From Aldrovandia affinis (Eukaryota > Chordata > Actinopteri > Notacanthiformes > Halosauridae), in assembly GCA_029706075.1 (NCBI GenBank), contig JAINUG010000086.1, forward strand, positions 2,975,060 through 3,039,059: a DNA stretch of 64,000 nt. Reading direction: 5' to 3'. Below, in pieces: positions 10,517 through 22,070 of this stretch; position 1 is the first letter of the stretch; each line of letters starts with the position of its first letter. The notes below the pieces were generated by a model. The model ran no database searches and was not told where the DNA came from. It was given only the letters and a program-made list of their open reading frames with translations. Both the position numbers and the translations under genes were made by a program.

Positions 10517-10830
10517 AGGTTGTTGTGGGAGGAGGAGAACGTGAGGCCCGACCTCAGAACAGCTCAATCGGAGGCCCCATGTCTTTTTTCTTTTTAGTTT
10601 CGTTTTTGGTTATATGAATGGGAAAAAATAAATAACAAACAAAACACAGAGGCACATGAGGAAATTGCGAGGATCTGCCAAACACAAAAGTCAGTTTTCA
10701 CAAGCAGACAGAATGCCCACAACTGACCACCCTGACAGCGCTGTTAGTGGACCGACCCCTTTCCGGAAGCCGTCGGACTAACGTAGGTCTTTGATGAACT
10801 CGTAATGGCAGAATTAAGGCCTCGGTATAC

Positions 10831-11075
10831 TTTTTTTTTAAAACAATTAAAATAAGATTTTTGTTTCTGATTTAACCCCATTTTCTCCCAATTTAGTAGC
10901 CAATTACACCCGCTATTTTATGTCAATCACCCCCTAGTAATGTGAGTTCGCTGCAGTAGTCCTGCGACCGGTAGTGACGAAGGTGTAGCATCTTCTCCTC
11001 CGAGACTGCACTCGCCAGGCCGTCGACTGTAACCCGGTACTACAGGGCCACTCTTAGGCGCAGCGAACATCCTGT
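10831..11075 (-). mobile_element. tRNA-derived SINE, 5'-truncated copy
   Basis: Closely matches the body and tail of the full SINE at 30115-30497 (shared cctagtaatgtgagttcgct, ctgcgaccggtagtgacgaa and gggccactctta). The tRNA-like head is missing. It lies on the minus strand, with its A/T-rich 3' tail at the left. Confidence 0.75.
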
Positions 11076-11684
11076 CGATTTCGCGTTAACGTTATGCACA
11101 AGTATGTTGGCAAACACCTATGCATACGTCAGCATAGGACACACGTACATATTTTCAGAGTTGTAGATGCAGAAGCATAATTAAGCCTTTAGCAAGCGCT
11201 CTTTCATTTATTTACACGTCAAACACCTCTTCAAACTGCCACCACCATTTCTTCTCGTTTCCCTCTTCTGGAACCTCCCATTTCAGTCCTCACTGGGAGG
11301 GGGAACTACGTCATGCAGTCATGTGCCCAAATCAAAGAAAGAAAACTAACAAAACTGCACCAATGGAGTGTGTTCGTGATGCTACTATAGGAATTCCTAG
11401 CAGTATCAAGGCTTGCAAAAATATTTAATGGCTGTATATTGGATATTCAGTTATGAACTGGTGCAGGAGTTTGAAACACAAACATATTACAGCAGCATGA
11501 CATCCAACAGGAGTGTAGCATATTAGCAGCACACAGTAAAGTAAAGTAAACTATAGCTAATATACTTGACGTTAGAGGTTTAACCAATTTTCAGTGTTAA
11601 AATGATCAGGGCCAGCAGGCTTGCATTATGACAACAATAACTGTATTGACCATGTGACACTTGAATGCATTTTAATGACTGGCA
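11076..11684. other. Intergenic, nothing recognised
   Basis: AT-rich, with scattered stops in all frames. No repeat ends recognised. Confidence 0.4.
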
Positions 11685-12330
11685 CATCAATTCAATTTAA
11701 TTTAATTTGTATAGCGCTTTACAGAGCAGTCACAAAGACACTTTACTGAAAACAAGAAAATACCAGGCCTGGATCCCCAAAAAGTCAGAAAGCGAGGCAA
11801 AACAATCCCCAATGGGAAGGCAAGAAAAAAACTCAAGAAGAATCCATTTTTGAGGGGGAGCCCATCCTCCACTGACTGGCCGGGGCAGATAGGCTAAATG
11901 TCCTTAGAAGGTGAGAGGAAGGTGAGGTCTAAGGTGTGAAGAAAAATATTGTGAGGGGGTCATAAGGGCAAGAGAATTCATCCAAGGCTCCAGTCTGCAT
12001 CATTGTCTGGACAGGAACCAGGAGAGGGTCAGTGCTGGAACGGTCTGTAATCTCAGGGCGATGGAAGAGATAGAAGCCCCAGGCAAGAGAACAGAAAAGT
12101 AGAATCCAAATAATATAATGTTAGGTAGGTACATGGAGAGGCCAGTGTAACATGGGACAGCACCAGTAGTCTATGCTATGGCAGCACATCAAAGCTGTTC
12201 TTTTGTGCAATAGAAGAGTGAAACATAGAGGGGCTAATGGTTGCTGTACTGGTATAGCTCAGTACAGGTACAGTCCGACTGCTTACGCCCACTCACCCTG
12301 CTCTTTTGTTCCAGGAAATTAGGTTGTTGA
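11685..12330 (-). repeat. Dispersed repeat with tttgtatagcgctttac end
   Basis: Begins with ttaatttgtatagcgcttta, a hallmark of the 3' end of widespread fish retroelements in antisense, followed by a segment matching the common fish repeat consensus style (aagtcagaaagcgaggcaa, ggaaggcaagaaaaaaactc). The boundary at the right is uncertain. No coding frame. Confidence 0.45.
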
Positions 12331-12641
12331 GCCCATCTTACCTGTTTCCATCCGGCATCGCCCCGAGTACATTGACTCAACTTGGGGAGGGTGGGTTGTG
12401 ACATCACACTGTTTCCGAATTGTGCCTCTGGCTCTTGCAGCAGGGAGGATAGTTGTTGATAGATTGGTTCTGATATGAGTGGAACTTAATTGCTGGCAAA
12501 GAGGCATTTTTCCTATCCACTGCCTCAGGACCTGGGCTGCCCATCACAAACCTGCCCAAGTGCTGCTGTTATTGGCCTACATACAAAAATGAGGAATTTC
12601 AGCCACAACACCAATGAGACGTACAGAACCAAGGGCCACAT

Positions 12642-13370
12642 TGTTACATGCTATGTGTTTGTCTCTCTCTGTCTCTTTCCCCCCCACTACATGCTGCTGA
12701 GAGGAGCTACGCCATTTGCCATTCCCCCCTGTCCATTATCATTACCACAAGGTCCCGCCTCCACCAATCACCACGCTCCCCTCCGTTATATAAACCCCAG
12801 CTGCTTCCTGTTCGAAAGATGGCTTCCTGGTTGAGAGACCGGCTTATGAAACTGTTGTTTGGCGTGCATATTCGTGTTCCATGTTGTATTGCGCATCCTC
12901 TGTTGTGTTTACCCCGGGTTCCCTAAGACTTAAGGGAAAGGTAAGAGAGAGGCCTCTTTACATTTGCACTTAGGAAAAGTTGTTGTTAGAGATATTAGAC
13001 AAGCGAGTGGTTGTCGCCTTTGTACTTTGGTTTGGTTAGTTAGAGCAGGTAGAAAGGCTTTTGTTTTCTGTTGACTTTATTTTTTAGTAAGATAGCCATC
13101 TTCCCCTTTAGTTAGCCTTGTTTGGTTTTGTTCTGATTTGGCAACACTCTTTTCCCTGGTCTTGTGTCCTGTTATGTGTTTAAGTGTGGTTGTATATATT
13201 GTTAATATGTAAATACAGACACTGTAAATACATTTGATTGCACCGTATCCTCTGCCTCCGTTCCATTTCTCCACCCTACGTCTCATCATTAAATTCAATT
13301 TTCCCCTATTATTATTAAAACATTGTTTCACCCCTCCCCACATACCCCTAGATCAACTGGGGTCATAACA
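12642..13370 (+). mobile_element. Probable solo LTR
   Basis: Starts TGTTA and ends TAACA. It has a TATATAAA box at 12787-12794 and a T/A-rich 3' part ending gggtcataaca, a terminus style common in fish Ty3-like LTRs. An identical 11-mer, gtacagaacca, lies just outside both ends (12621-12631 and 13374-13384). No gag or pol frame is present. A short target duplication was not found, so the call is tentative. Confidence 0.4.
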
Positions 13371-13435
13371 CATGTACAGAACCAATGTTTGTTGCATTTG
13401 GGGAGAACTGTAGGGGTTCGTCACTTCTCAAACCT

Positions 13436-13437
<2 letters not shown>

Positions 13438-13481
<44 letters not shown>
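13438..13481. repeat. (CA)n microsatellite
   Basis: About 22 uninterrupted CA units. Open frames across it are artefacts of the dinucleotide. Confidence 0.98.
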
Positions 13482-13482
<1 letters not shown>

Positions 13483-14443
13483 CCTGTCTGACAATGACGC
13501 ACTCTTCCATTTTCTTTTCACAAACACAATCTGTGGCTGTATGATAATATTGCGATATGTTATTACCATTCATTTGCTTAGCAGAATTCTATATCCAGGT
13601 GAGTTACAAAGTTGACAATTTTACATGTATTTTTTATAGCTATTTTCTGGAGGAAATCAAGCTAATAGCCTTGCTCATGACCACAAATCTTCGGTAAAAG
13701 CCTAGCTCCCTCACCACTGTGCTACATTATCACCCCAATTCCACATCAAGGAAAATATGAACATTATGAATGATAAGAACATTATGAAACGATTCTTGAT
13801 CCTCATAACTCATGCCTTGCTTAATGCTAAACTCACCTGGGATGCCACAGAACATGTATTATATTGACAATGATTATTTATTTATTTTCTCACAAAATTT
13901 CATTCTGTGAAATACAATTACAACATACCTCTCACAGGTCTTCATCATCTTCCATAACCAAAAACAATATTGTCTTATTGACAGAACAATTGAAGAGCTG
14001 AAAGATAATGATGGTCCAAAGTCCACACCCCGCATTACTGAGATAAAAATCCAAGCAAGCTCACTCTGCCCAATCACACTTTATATAGGACTGTTCATTA
14101 CTTGCTAATTAAATTGGAGGAACATAAGCTATTTATTTGCTTTCGTATTACTTTAAGGTTTTTTTTTTTTATTTCCCAAAGATACTGAGACACTGTTACT
14201 ATGGCAGCAGGTGAACCAGGGACTAATTGCAATTTTTTCCCCCTCAACCACAATTTATATTTTTTTTTTCGAAAAGGATAGAGAGAGTGCCTTTGGGTGA
14301 GATTAATGTTTCTATGGGTACAGTAATATTCTTCTAACCAATTCTTGGATAAATTAATGTCAGATTTGTGGGTATGACTGTTCAATTAATTGTACTCTGC
14401 ACTACAGTATCTGCACTATATAATGTAGCATTGTTCATAGAGT
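13482..14443. other. Intergenic, nothing recognised
   Basis: AT-rich sequence with short T and A runs. No supported gene or repeat end until the Tc1 terminus at 14444. Confidence 0.45.
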
Positions 14444-14860
14444 ATACAGGTGACTGCCAAAATAAAGGAAACACTTGAGTAAATGAAGGGTTCTAGCAGT
14501 TCTGTTATCGGGTGGGGTGCATTTTCCTGGCATGGTGTAGGTCCACTCAACCCCTTAGAGGTCAAGGTAAACATAAATAAATACAAAGCCATTCTGATTG
14601 ATCACCTTTATCCTATGGTGAAGCATTACCATCCTGATGGGAGTGGTCTCATCCAGGATGACAATGCCCCCATCCATAGGTCACGAGTGGTCACTGAATG
14701 ACTTAATGAGCATGAAAACAATGGAAACCATATGCCATGGCCATCTCAGTCACCAAAACTCAGAACCCAATTGAACACTTATGGGAGATTCTAGAGCAAT
14801 ACCTGAGACAGCATTTTCCACCACCATCAACAAAGAACTGGGCTATTCTTTTTTTCATAT
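14444..14860 (+). mobile_element. Tc1-like transposon fragment
   Basis: The left end tatacaggtgactgccaaaa is a typical Tc1-family terminus beginning at a TA. A transposase fragment follows in the plus strand: GWGAFSWHGVGPLNPL, LIQDDNAPIHRSR (second catalytic aspartate region) and, after a stop, WPSQSPKL with LIEHLWEIL-like remains. The 5' half of the gene and the right terminus are missing, and stops occur, so it is dead. Confidence 0.8.
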
Positions 14861-16775
14861 TTGTCTATATTGTATTGCTCTGTTGAGGCTTATTAGATCA
14901 ATTTGGCAGCACCTCATTCAACAAGGTGGTTTGTTATGTATTAGTGTGTCTTAGCAGGCAAGTGTCTGACCAGCTCAACATACACAGAGGATTGATGTAA
15001 GGCTGACAGCACACCTCCAATTCTACCTGTAACAGCCTCAAGCTTAACACCTGTCTCTTGAAATGAGGCCAGTGTGATTAACTGCTCGCCCACTAAAACT
15101 CTGAAACTGATGCAAACTCCAAATGGGCTGTTTTTTATTAAATGATCTGTCAGATCATCAGTATGAAGCACTGTTTATTCTTGGGTCTACCAAGTTATTG
15201 ATGCAATTGGACTTGATCAAAGTGTGAATACCAATTAGATTTTTACTTATTTAGGCAAATCATTATTGATGTGGCGATCTATTTGCAAATGGAGACATGC
15301 ATAATTTAATTTGAATTGAATCAATGGAATTTTAATTGCTGATTGCTGCGGAGACGGTTGCTTGAAATGTCACACATTTAATTTTTGGATATTTAGACTT
15401 TGCAGAGTTATTTTTTGATTGAAATTGAAAACAAGTTAAATGCATCCCCAACTGATGCGAGGAAGAGGAGAATGAAAATGCTAATTTCAGTCTGTGAATT
15501 TGTATTTTGTCGATTTGTATTTGAGTAGCTTTTCAAAATGCACTCCCTACGTCAATGCCTTGTTCCAAGTTATACAAAGAACCACACTTAGCTTATATTA
15601 TATAGTTGCCATGGGGAAACTACATGACCATATGACAAGGAGCACACACCTCTGCATGCCAGCAGTGGGATGTCGGATGGCTAGAACTTGATTGAGACTG
15701 TGATATGTACAGGGGAATAGGGGCTCCTCCTGTTAAGATACCTTTCCAGTGTGTGGATACCCTTCTGGTATCAGTCTGGTATCAATTCCTTACTGTGACA
15801 GTGCTGATCGTGCACAATTGGCTGTAGCATCACCCAGGGAGGGAGGGTTTCAAATGGCAGGATTGTCCGTGTCTCATCGTGTGACTCCCCTGGTCAATTG
15901 AGCACCTGCAGTCTGCCTGTGCCCGCTGCGCATTTAGGGCACTTAAAAAAATTCGGAACAGCTGTCAATTTGGGACAGTGTAGACAAGCACATGTTCTTC
16001 TATGAAACATGTCAACCGGCATTTCTTATCATATGACATTGTACAAGTTACACTGAATCGGCAAAATACATTTTGTTTGCAGCTTTATACAGGTAGACTG
16101 TGAGCATCTGATTGACCAGCGGGGGTCACTGGTGTGCGACGAGACACGGAAAACCCAGCTGACCAAATCCCTCCCTTTCTGAGCAACACTACCGGCAACT
16201 ACAGTATGCATCGCCCTGCAGGGCTGCTGACCACAGTCTGCACAGGCATGGTCTGGATTTGTGGGGCTCATCCATACACTAGAACAGTGCCTTAACAGGA
16301 TGAGTCACCTGTTTAGTGTCATTTGATTCAATCACTGCACAATTCACAACTGCACTGCACATTGCTGGAGCAATGATTCTGAAAAAAGGGTTCTGAAAAA
16401 TTATAACTAACTGAAATCATTTCAAATTCAACTTAAAGTAGCTCAGTATGTTTATGCAGGTAAACCCAGCACCTAAAAAAGTATTACGACCTCTTAAACC
16501 ACTAGTGGTGAAATATTATTATTGTAGCCATTTGCTGCGAATGGACAGACAGGGCTACAGACAGACACGCAGAGCCAACAGCAATGGCCTCTGTAAATGG
16601 CCGCTAGCTCACTTTAATTTCACTTTATATGACTACTGTTTACAATTGTGAGTAATGCCATATGTCGTAGTACTCTGATGATCCCAAGTTATCCCCGCCC
16701 TCTATCGTTAATAGTAATTGATATGTTTACCTACTGTTCCATAATGTCAACAGAGATAATTGTGTTTGTTATGGT
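14861..16775. other. Intergenic, nothing recognised
   Basis: About 1.9 kb with only short random frames. No splice-compatible coding run or transposon terminus was seen. Confidence 0.4.
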
Positions 16776-16779
16776 TTAA

Positions 16780-19109
16780 AACCACTTCTACTCCGGTGTC
16801 CCACAGGTGGGACGGTCTGCCACGCCCCCCATCATAAAATCATAAAAATATGGATATTAATAAGTATATACTTCTCCACATGTCACGCAATACCTACATA
16901 TAATATATCAAACGATGGGGATTTTTGTCCCGAATCCAACCCCATACGTTGTTTTTAAGTATATTAACACATTTTAATTAAAACGGGCAAAACTTACAGG
17001 CTGCACCACGGCTAACGGCCGTTTTGGGTTACGGCGTGTTGACAATGTTGACATGTTTTTATATAAAATCGTATATAATACACGGTCATATTGGACATAG
17101 CTAAATACAAAATATTCTAAGGATTAAAATAAGACCAAAGTTGCCTGTTTTACATACAAATTACCAAAGTTACGACGAGTTTTACATGCATTTCCCATTG
17201 ACTTTCCATAACGCGAACTCCCGTTCATAGAAAAAACCGAATGTAATTTCACTCGTAATACACCAAATACTGAGAAAGTAATCAAAACACTGATATATTG
17301 TAAAATACAAACTTGTTCACGTGAAACTCAGTATAAACACATATACATTTTCATAAGTATTATAGCACTAATTTCGTATTTTGTCCTCATCCCACCATTG
17401 TCCTCATTCAAGATTCGTCAAACTACATTGCTAAAAACCGGAACAAGAAGAAAAAAAAAAAAAAGAAGTTTGTCTTTGCCCTAACTCTTCGTTTCATTTG
17501 TCACAAAGAAACATGATTATCACCGATTGACAGCTTTTATATCCTATTATACAGATAGAAGACAAGTATCTTATAACCAATCAGTTTCAGTGACTTTTTG
17601 TGGAAGTAAAGCGAAACGAAGAAGCCATTTGTGATTGTGAGGCGACCTCTTTCAGTGTTTGTGTAAAATACACGAAAGCTTTCAGTGCTTGTGAATACAA
17701 ACACACACCAATTCGATATATGTATTACTAAGTTTTGTTAGGACATGTACATTGCTTTGTAAAGTTGGAAAATAAATCCCCAGAAGTTGATAATTACAAG
17801 ACATGGAGGTTCGTTTACCGAATCTAAAATCGTTTACTGAGTGAAGACAGAAGCGCTTTCATTCCAGTAGCGAACACGTTTATGGTAAACCCATGTTTAT
17901 ATTCACTCCTATTATGTCTTGTGCTAGCTAGCTACATAGCAAAGTATGTGTTTGCTGTTTTTTGGTTTTATTTTCAATGCTAATATAGTTTCATTGCTAG
18001 CTAGCCCCCTTGGATTGCATTCGTATACTACGAACAAAACCATTTACCACTATTTCTGGTCTTACAGATACGAACAGTAGCACATCTAATTTACATATTT
18101 ATTTATATACTTTTTATACGTATTTTTTATGCAGTGTGATTATACATATAATAATGCAAATGATTCTGTTTTGGTCTATTTCATGAGATGAGGATCATTC
18201 AGCATGCCCAACCGTGCACCTGAGATGTACAACTATGCACCCGGGATTCAACTGGACATCACACATTCCTTCAGCTGTATTGCCACTACTTTGCCTGACA
18301 CTATGATTACAATTACCTACTTGGCCTTTAAATAATTTGTTAAATCTTCTCCATTATTTTCCCCAGGGTTTATGAACATAACAAACATACAATCTGAGGT
18401 ATTTATATGGTACTCAATCATACAATTATTGACATATGCTATGAAAAATATATATATTTCAATAAATTTAGTAAAAACGCCTGTTGTTTCCTGTACTTCA
18501 GTCAACAATAACATGGTGTACCTAACTAATACTCAGACTAGAATGCCATCACATAGATGCACATACATCTCCCAGTTGTACCCTTTCATTTAATACCAAG
18601 ATCATGGACCTGCCCCTCATATTTGAGAAATTATAGGCAAATACAATTGGGCAACATGCATATATTGGAAAAATATGGGAAATTTGTGTATCAAAAAACA
18701 CCCGAGTCTATTATTACAAAAGCTGTTGTAGCTTTTTAGTAATTTGTTCTATCTCCTCCAAATTTTGTACAGGAGTTCATGACATCACATAGACACAAAT
18801 CCAAGTGTTATATAGCTTCGCTCTCCATATTATTATTTACATATTTTTGAAGTATTATACATTAAAATATATTTTTTCATATAAAATTGATATATTTTTT
18901 AAGTTTGAGTTAACAATAACATGGGGTAAATAAATTATACTCAGACTAGGATGATATCTCACAATCTCTCAATTCTCCCCTTTCATTTGATACCAAGTTC
19001 ATGTATGTGCCCCTCATACTTGAAAAGTTATAGGCAATTTAATTAATAAAGTTATATGCATATGAACTGGGATGGAATGTTGGGGTAAAGGGGGGTGGAG
19101 CAGAAGGGG
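16780..19109. mobile_element. Candidate piggyBac-like non-autonomous element, 2.3 kb
   Basis: TTAA flanks both sides (16776-16779 and 19110-19113). The left terminus (CCACTTCTACTCC, two bases in from TTAA) and the complement of the right terminus (CCCCTTCTGCTCC) match at 11 of 13 positions. TTAA duplication with C-rich inverted ends is typical of piggyBac. No transposase frame is visible. The right part holds two diverged copies of a roughly 140-bp unit (about 18502-18650 and 18910-19045). Confidence 0.45.
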
Positions 19110-19281
19110 TTAAAGAAATAATATTTTATTTTATTACTCACGTTTCCTTTTGCAATCTCTTGCGTTCGTTCTATTGGGAAAGCACAACGCAGGTTGTCTC
19201 GCGATGTATTTCATTATGTGCGTGATTCACGTTTATCATAAAGGTCAGAAAAAGGTCAGAATAAAGGTCAACGAGAGACCA

Positions 19282-20747
19282 GGGGCCTCATTTATAAAAA
19301 GTTGCGTAGAAACCATCCTATATTTGATCTAAGATCATTTCTGAAATGTGCGTAAGTGTGATTCAGAGAAACTGAACGTACGCCCAAAAAACGTGCGTAC
19401 GCCAGTCCCCAGATGTGAAATCTATAAATCGCAAATGATCTTGAAATTGTGCGTAGCTGAATGGTTTTAGATCTCCGCCTTGTAAACGCCCCCTAATTAA
19501 TATCATTAGCATATAAAGGAGCACGAATCAAAACAGAAATGTTCTACTTGATAATGGCGAGCTGCAAGAAAAATAATTTTAGCGAGGCGGAAATCGAGGT
19601 CTTGTTGGCGGAGGTGCAGCTGTGTGCAGGGACGCTGTTTGGGAGCCTTTCCAATGGCTTTACCAGTACAACCAAGTACGTGGCCTGGCAGTCTGTAGCC
19701 CAGGCTGTGAACGGGGGGCAGCAAAGGTCCCTGAAGGACGTAAATAATTTTAAAACTGATTTAAAACTGAGGTCAAAATATCTAATAACTCGTTCCCTTA
19801 TTATTGCGCGGTTGGCGATATCTTCGGGAAGCGAAGCCATTCTATTTTATAGCCTACAGATTGACCGAAGTGGATTTACACGCGTGGAACCATAATATGT
19901 ATTAAATACATTTCAAGGATGTGTCAATTGTTCTAATTGGGGTAGTTTTGGAAAACCAATGTGTGTTTTTGTTTTGTTTTCCACAAGTAGCTTAGCTTAT
20001 GTTGTTTTAATTTATTAATAAATGTATTGTGCAAACCATTACGTATAGCCTAAGCAATGTGTTCAATCTGGTAATACTACTACTACTACTACTACTAATA
20101 ATAATAATAATAATAGGCAGCAGACATGTTGGCGCTGTTAGATTTCCGAATACATTTTACATTACATTTACATTTTAAGCATTTAGCAGATGCTCTTATC
20201 CAGAGCGACTTACAATATGTACATTAATACATGGTAGGAACAATCATAGTACGCGCAAGAGATCAGTGCAGTAATACAGCAATAAACCATTGCAGGCAGC
20301 CGCGTACCATACCTGTAACACTGGGAAGGAAAAGGTTAGTCAATTATTATTTTTAATGGAGTAAGCAGGGGTATATAGTGTTGAGCAAGTAGGCAGTGGT
20401 GATGACAATTAGCTAGATGTACAGAATTCAGTGGTAGTGGAGTCTGAAAAGGTGGGTTTTGAGTCTCTCGCGGAAGATCGCAGGTGATTCCGCGGTCCTG
20501 ACCGATTGCGGAAGATAATTTCATCAGCGAGGGGTCAGGACAGAGAAGAGACGAGACCGCGAATACCTGCAGTACTCAAACATTGCCACAAGGAAAAGTG
20601 CGTACGCCAGGTTGAAACCTGACGTGGAGGTAAGTACTTTTCCACGTCAAAGACCGTTTTTATAAATCTGAACTTTGACGTGGATTTGAGCGTACGCACG
20701 TTCTAAGATCAAATTTGTGCGTAAGTACGTTTTATAAATGAGGCCCC
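19282..20747 (+). mobile_element. Harbinger-like element copy 2, carrying an L2 tail
   Basis: Inverted GGGGCCTCATTTATAAA-type ends. Its sequence order is the mirror image of copy 1 (9219-10516). It encodes a Myb/SANT-like frame at 19554-19895 and contains the same L2-type 3' end (about 20150-20570, minus strand), with an extra stretch of roughly 70 bp around 20470-20530 compared with copy 1. No transposase is present, so movement would have depended on another element. Confidence 0.78.
19554..19895 (+). CDS. Myb/SANT-like DNA-binding protein of Harbinger element
   Basis: A 113-residue frame begins MASCKKNNFSEAEIEVLL; an in-frame ATG 15 bases upstream is also possible. The N-terminal part reads FSEAEIEVLLAEVQ, then LFGSLSNG, then VAWQSVAQAVN, the helix pattern of Myb/SANT-like proteins encoded by Harbinger transposons and of the related NAIF1. 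Such proteins bind the element's ends and bring in the DDE transposase. After residue 75 or so the frame (LKLRSKYLITRS) loses family resemblance and runs out near position 19895, so the protein is probably truncated or altered. The second ORF (transposase) is absent. Likely not functional. Confidence 0.65.
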   Translation: MASCKKNNFSEAEIEVLLAEVQLCAGTLFGSLSNGFTSTTKYVAWQSVAQAVNGGQQRSLKDVNNFKTDLKLRSKYLITRSLIIARLAISSGSEAILFYSLQIDRSGFTRVEP

Positions 20748-21574
20748 AGAATGAGGAAATCTGTGGTAAGCGATAGAACGCAACATATGAATGCTGCAAT
20801 GCGGAATTTGTAAGAGTCTTTAAAAACGTTTAAATTTAACACTAGTTAAGCAGCTGCGGATTATTTCTCGTAATGTTATCCGTAAACTCAAATATATGTT
20901 TGCCTACAAATGCCATTTAATATGTGATGTATTAAGGTGTATCCTACTCATGTTCCACACTAGTTATGGCATTGTTTTATAGAAGCAGATGACCTTTTCA
21001 GAGCTAATGTGTTTTATTTGTCAAATGATTTATGTAAAGATTTATTTGTGATTTGTGAAGCTGTAAGTTTGGTATTATATTTGTGTATCTTTCTATAGTC
21101 TTCACGGTGCTTCAGAGGATATGACAACGTGACAAATATATAATAAAAACCAAAGGCACCTGTTTGGAACTCTGCGTCTTGCTTATCCAAGCCAAGGGCT
21201 GTTACAGCCTCTGGGCAAGGATAATGATTTCCACTCATGCCAAGCATAATGAGAGGTCTCGCAGCCATCGGGACAGGCCATTATGGAGAAACAGACAAAC
21301 ATACAAGCAGATGCCTTCCTTAAAAAAGCTGGTCATGATGAAGCACACAGGAGATGTGTCTGGGCTCCCTGGACCCACTCTTTAAGCAGCACTGACTTGT
21401 GTATCTTATCCTCTTCCTGCAGCCCTCCCATAGTCAAACAAAATGCCATTATGCTAGAACTCTCTGTGTTTGAAAAGCAATTACCCAACGCTCTGCAGGA
21501 AGAGAATTATGTTTGCACTAGTGCCCATTGAGCCAGTCCCACTGCATCACAGGCAAATCCAAGTCAAAAACAGG
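20748..21574. other. Intergenic, nothing recognised
   Basis: No supported features between the Harbinger terminus and the 3' end of the LINE. Short overlapping frames around 21164-21531 lack any recognisable domain. Confidence 0.4.
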
Positions 21575-21638
21575 AACTCTTTACCACATATTTTGTTTAG
21601 CTTGGTCTTCTTCTTTTCGTTTCTTTGAAGCGTGGTGT

Positions 21639-22070
21639 TTATATGACATTTTCCCATTTCTGTACACAGTCCTTTGCATTTTTGTTGAACACTGCAAGGT
21701 CTTTTGAGCTGCAAGGGTTGGGTAGTAGAGAGCAAACAAGGCAGTGCTCCATAGTGTGGTCTGCTTCACCACATTCACAGGTGGTTGGGCCAGTTTTGTA
21801 GCCCCATCTGGCCAGAGCAGCTTTTGACCATCCCGTTCTCATTCTCAGGCGGTTGAGTGTTTTCCACTGAGCCCATGGTGCTTCTAGGCCAGGGGGAAGG
21901 TCTTCAGTGGGGGGTATTCCCATGACAGTTGGAGCGGGGTCATTTTCAAGCTTTCCCATCCAGAGTTGGATTCTGGTTTCTTCCCGGGACTTTGTTAGGG
22001 GCTGGACATGGCTGAGAAAACTTCTTCTTGACTTTAGCCGCTGGGCCGGAGGGTGACATCCGTTCATCAC
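21639..22070 (-). pseudogene. LINE pol C-terminal segment, frame-shifted
   Basis: Continues the pol protein after a frameshift near 22065. It reads from QRLKSRRSFLSHVQPL to WKTLNRLRMRTG, then CECGEADHTMEHCLVC, a CxC...HxxxxC knuckle of the type found at the carboxy end of many LINE polyproteins, and ends KDCVQKWENVI. The first codons of this open frame are not the natural start. Confidence 0.8.

Noticed and set aside
12490-12926. Overlapping plus-strand frames as a small gene
   Set aside because: They lie across the probable solo LTR, with a TATA box inside, and have no domain.
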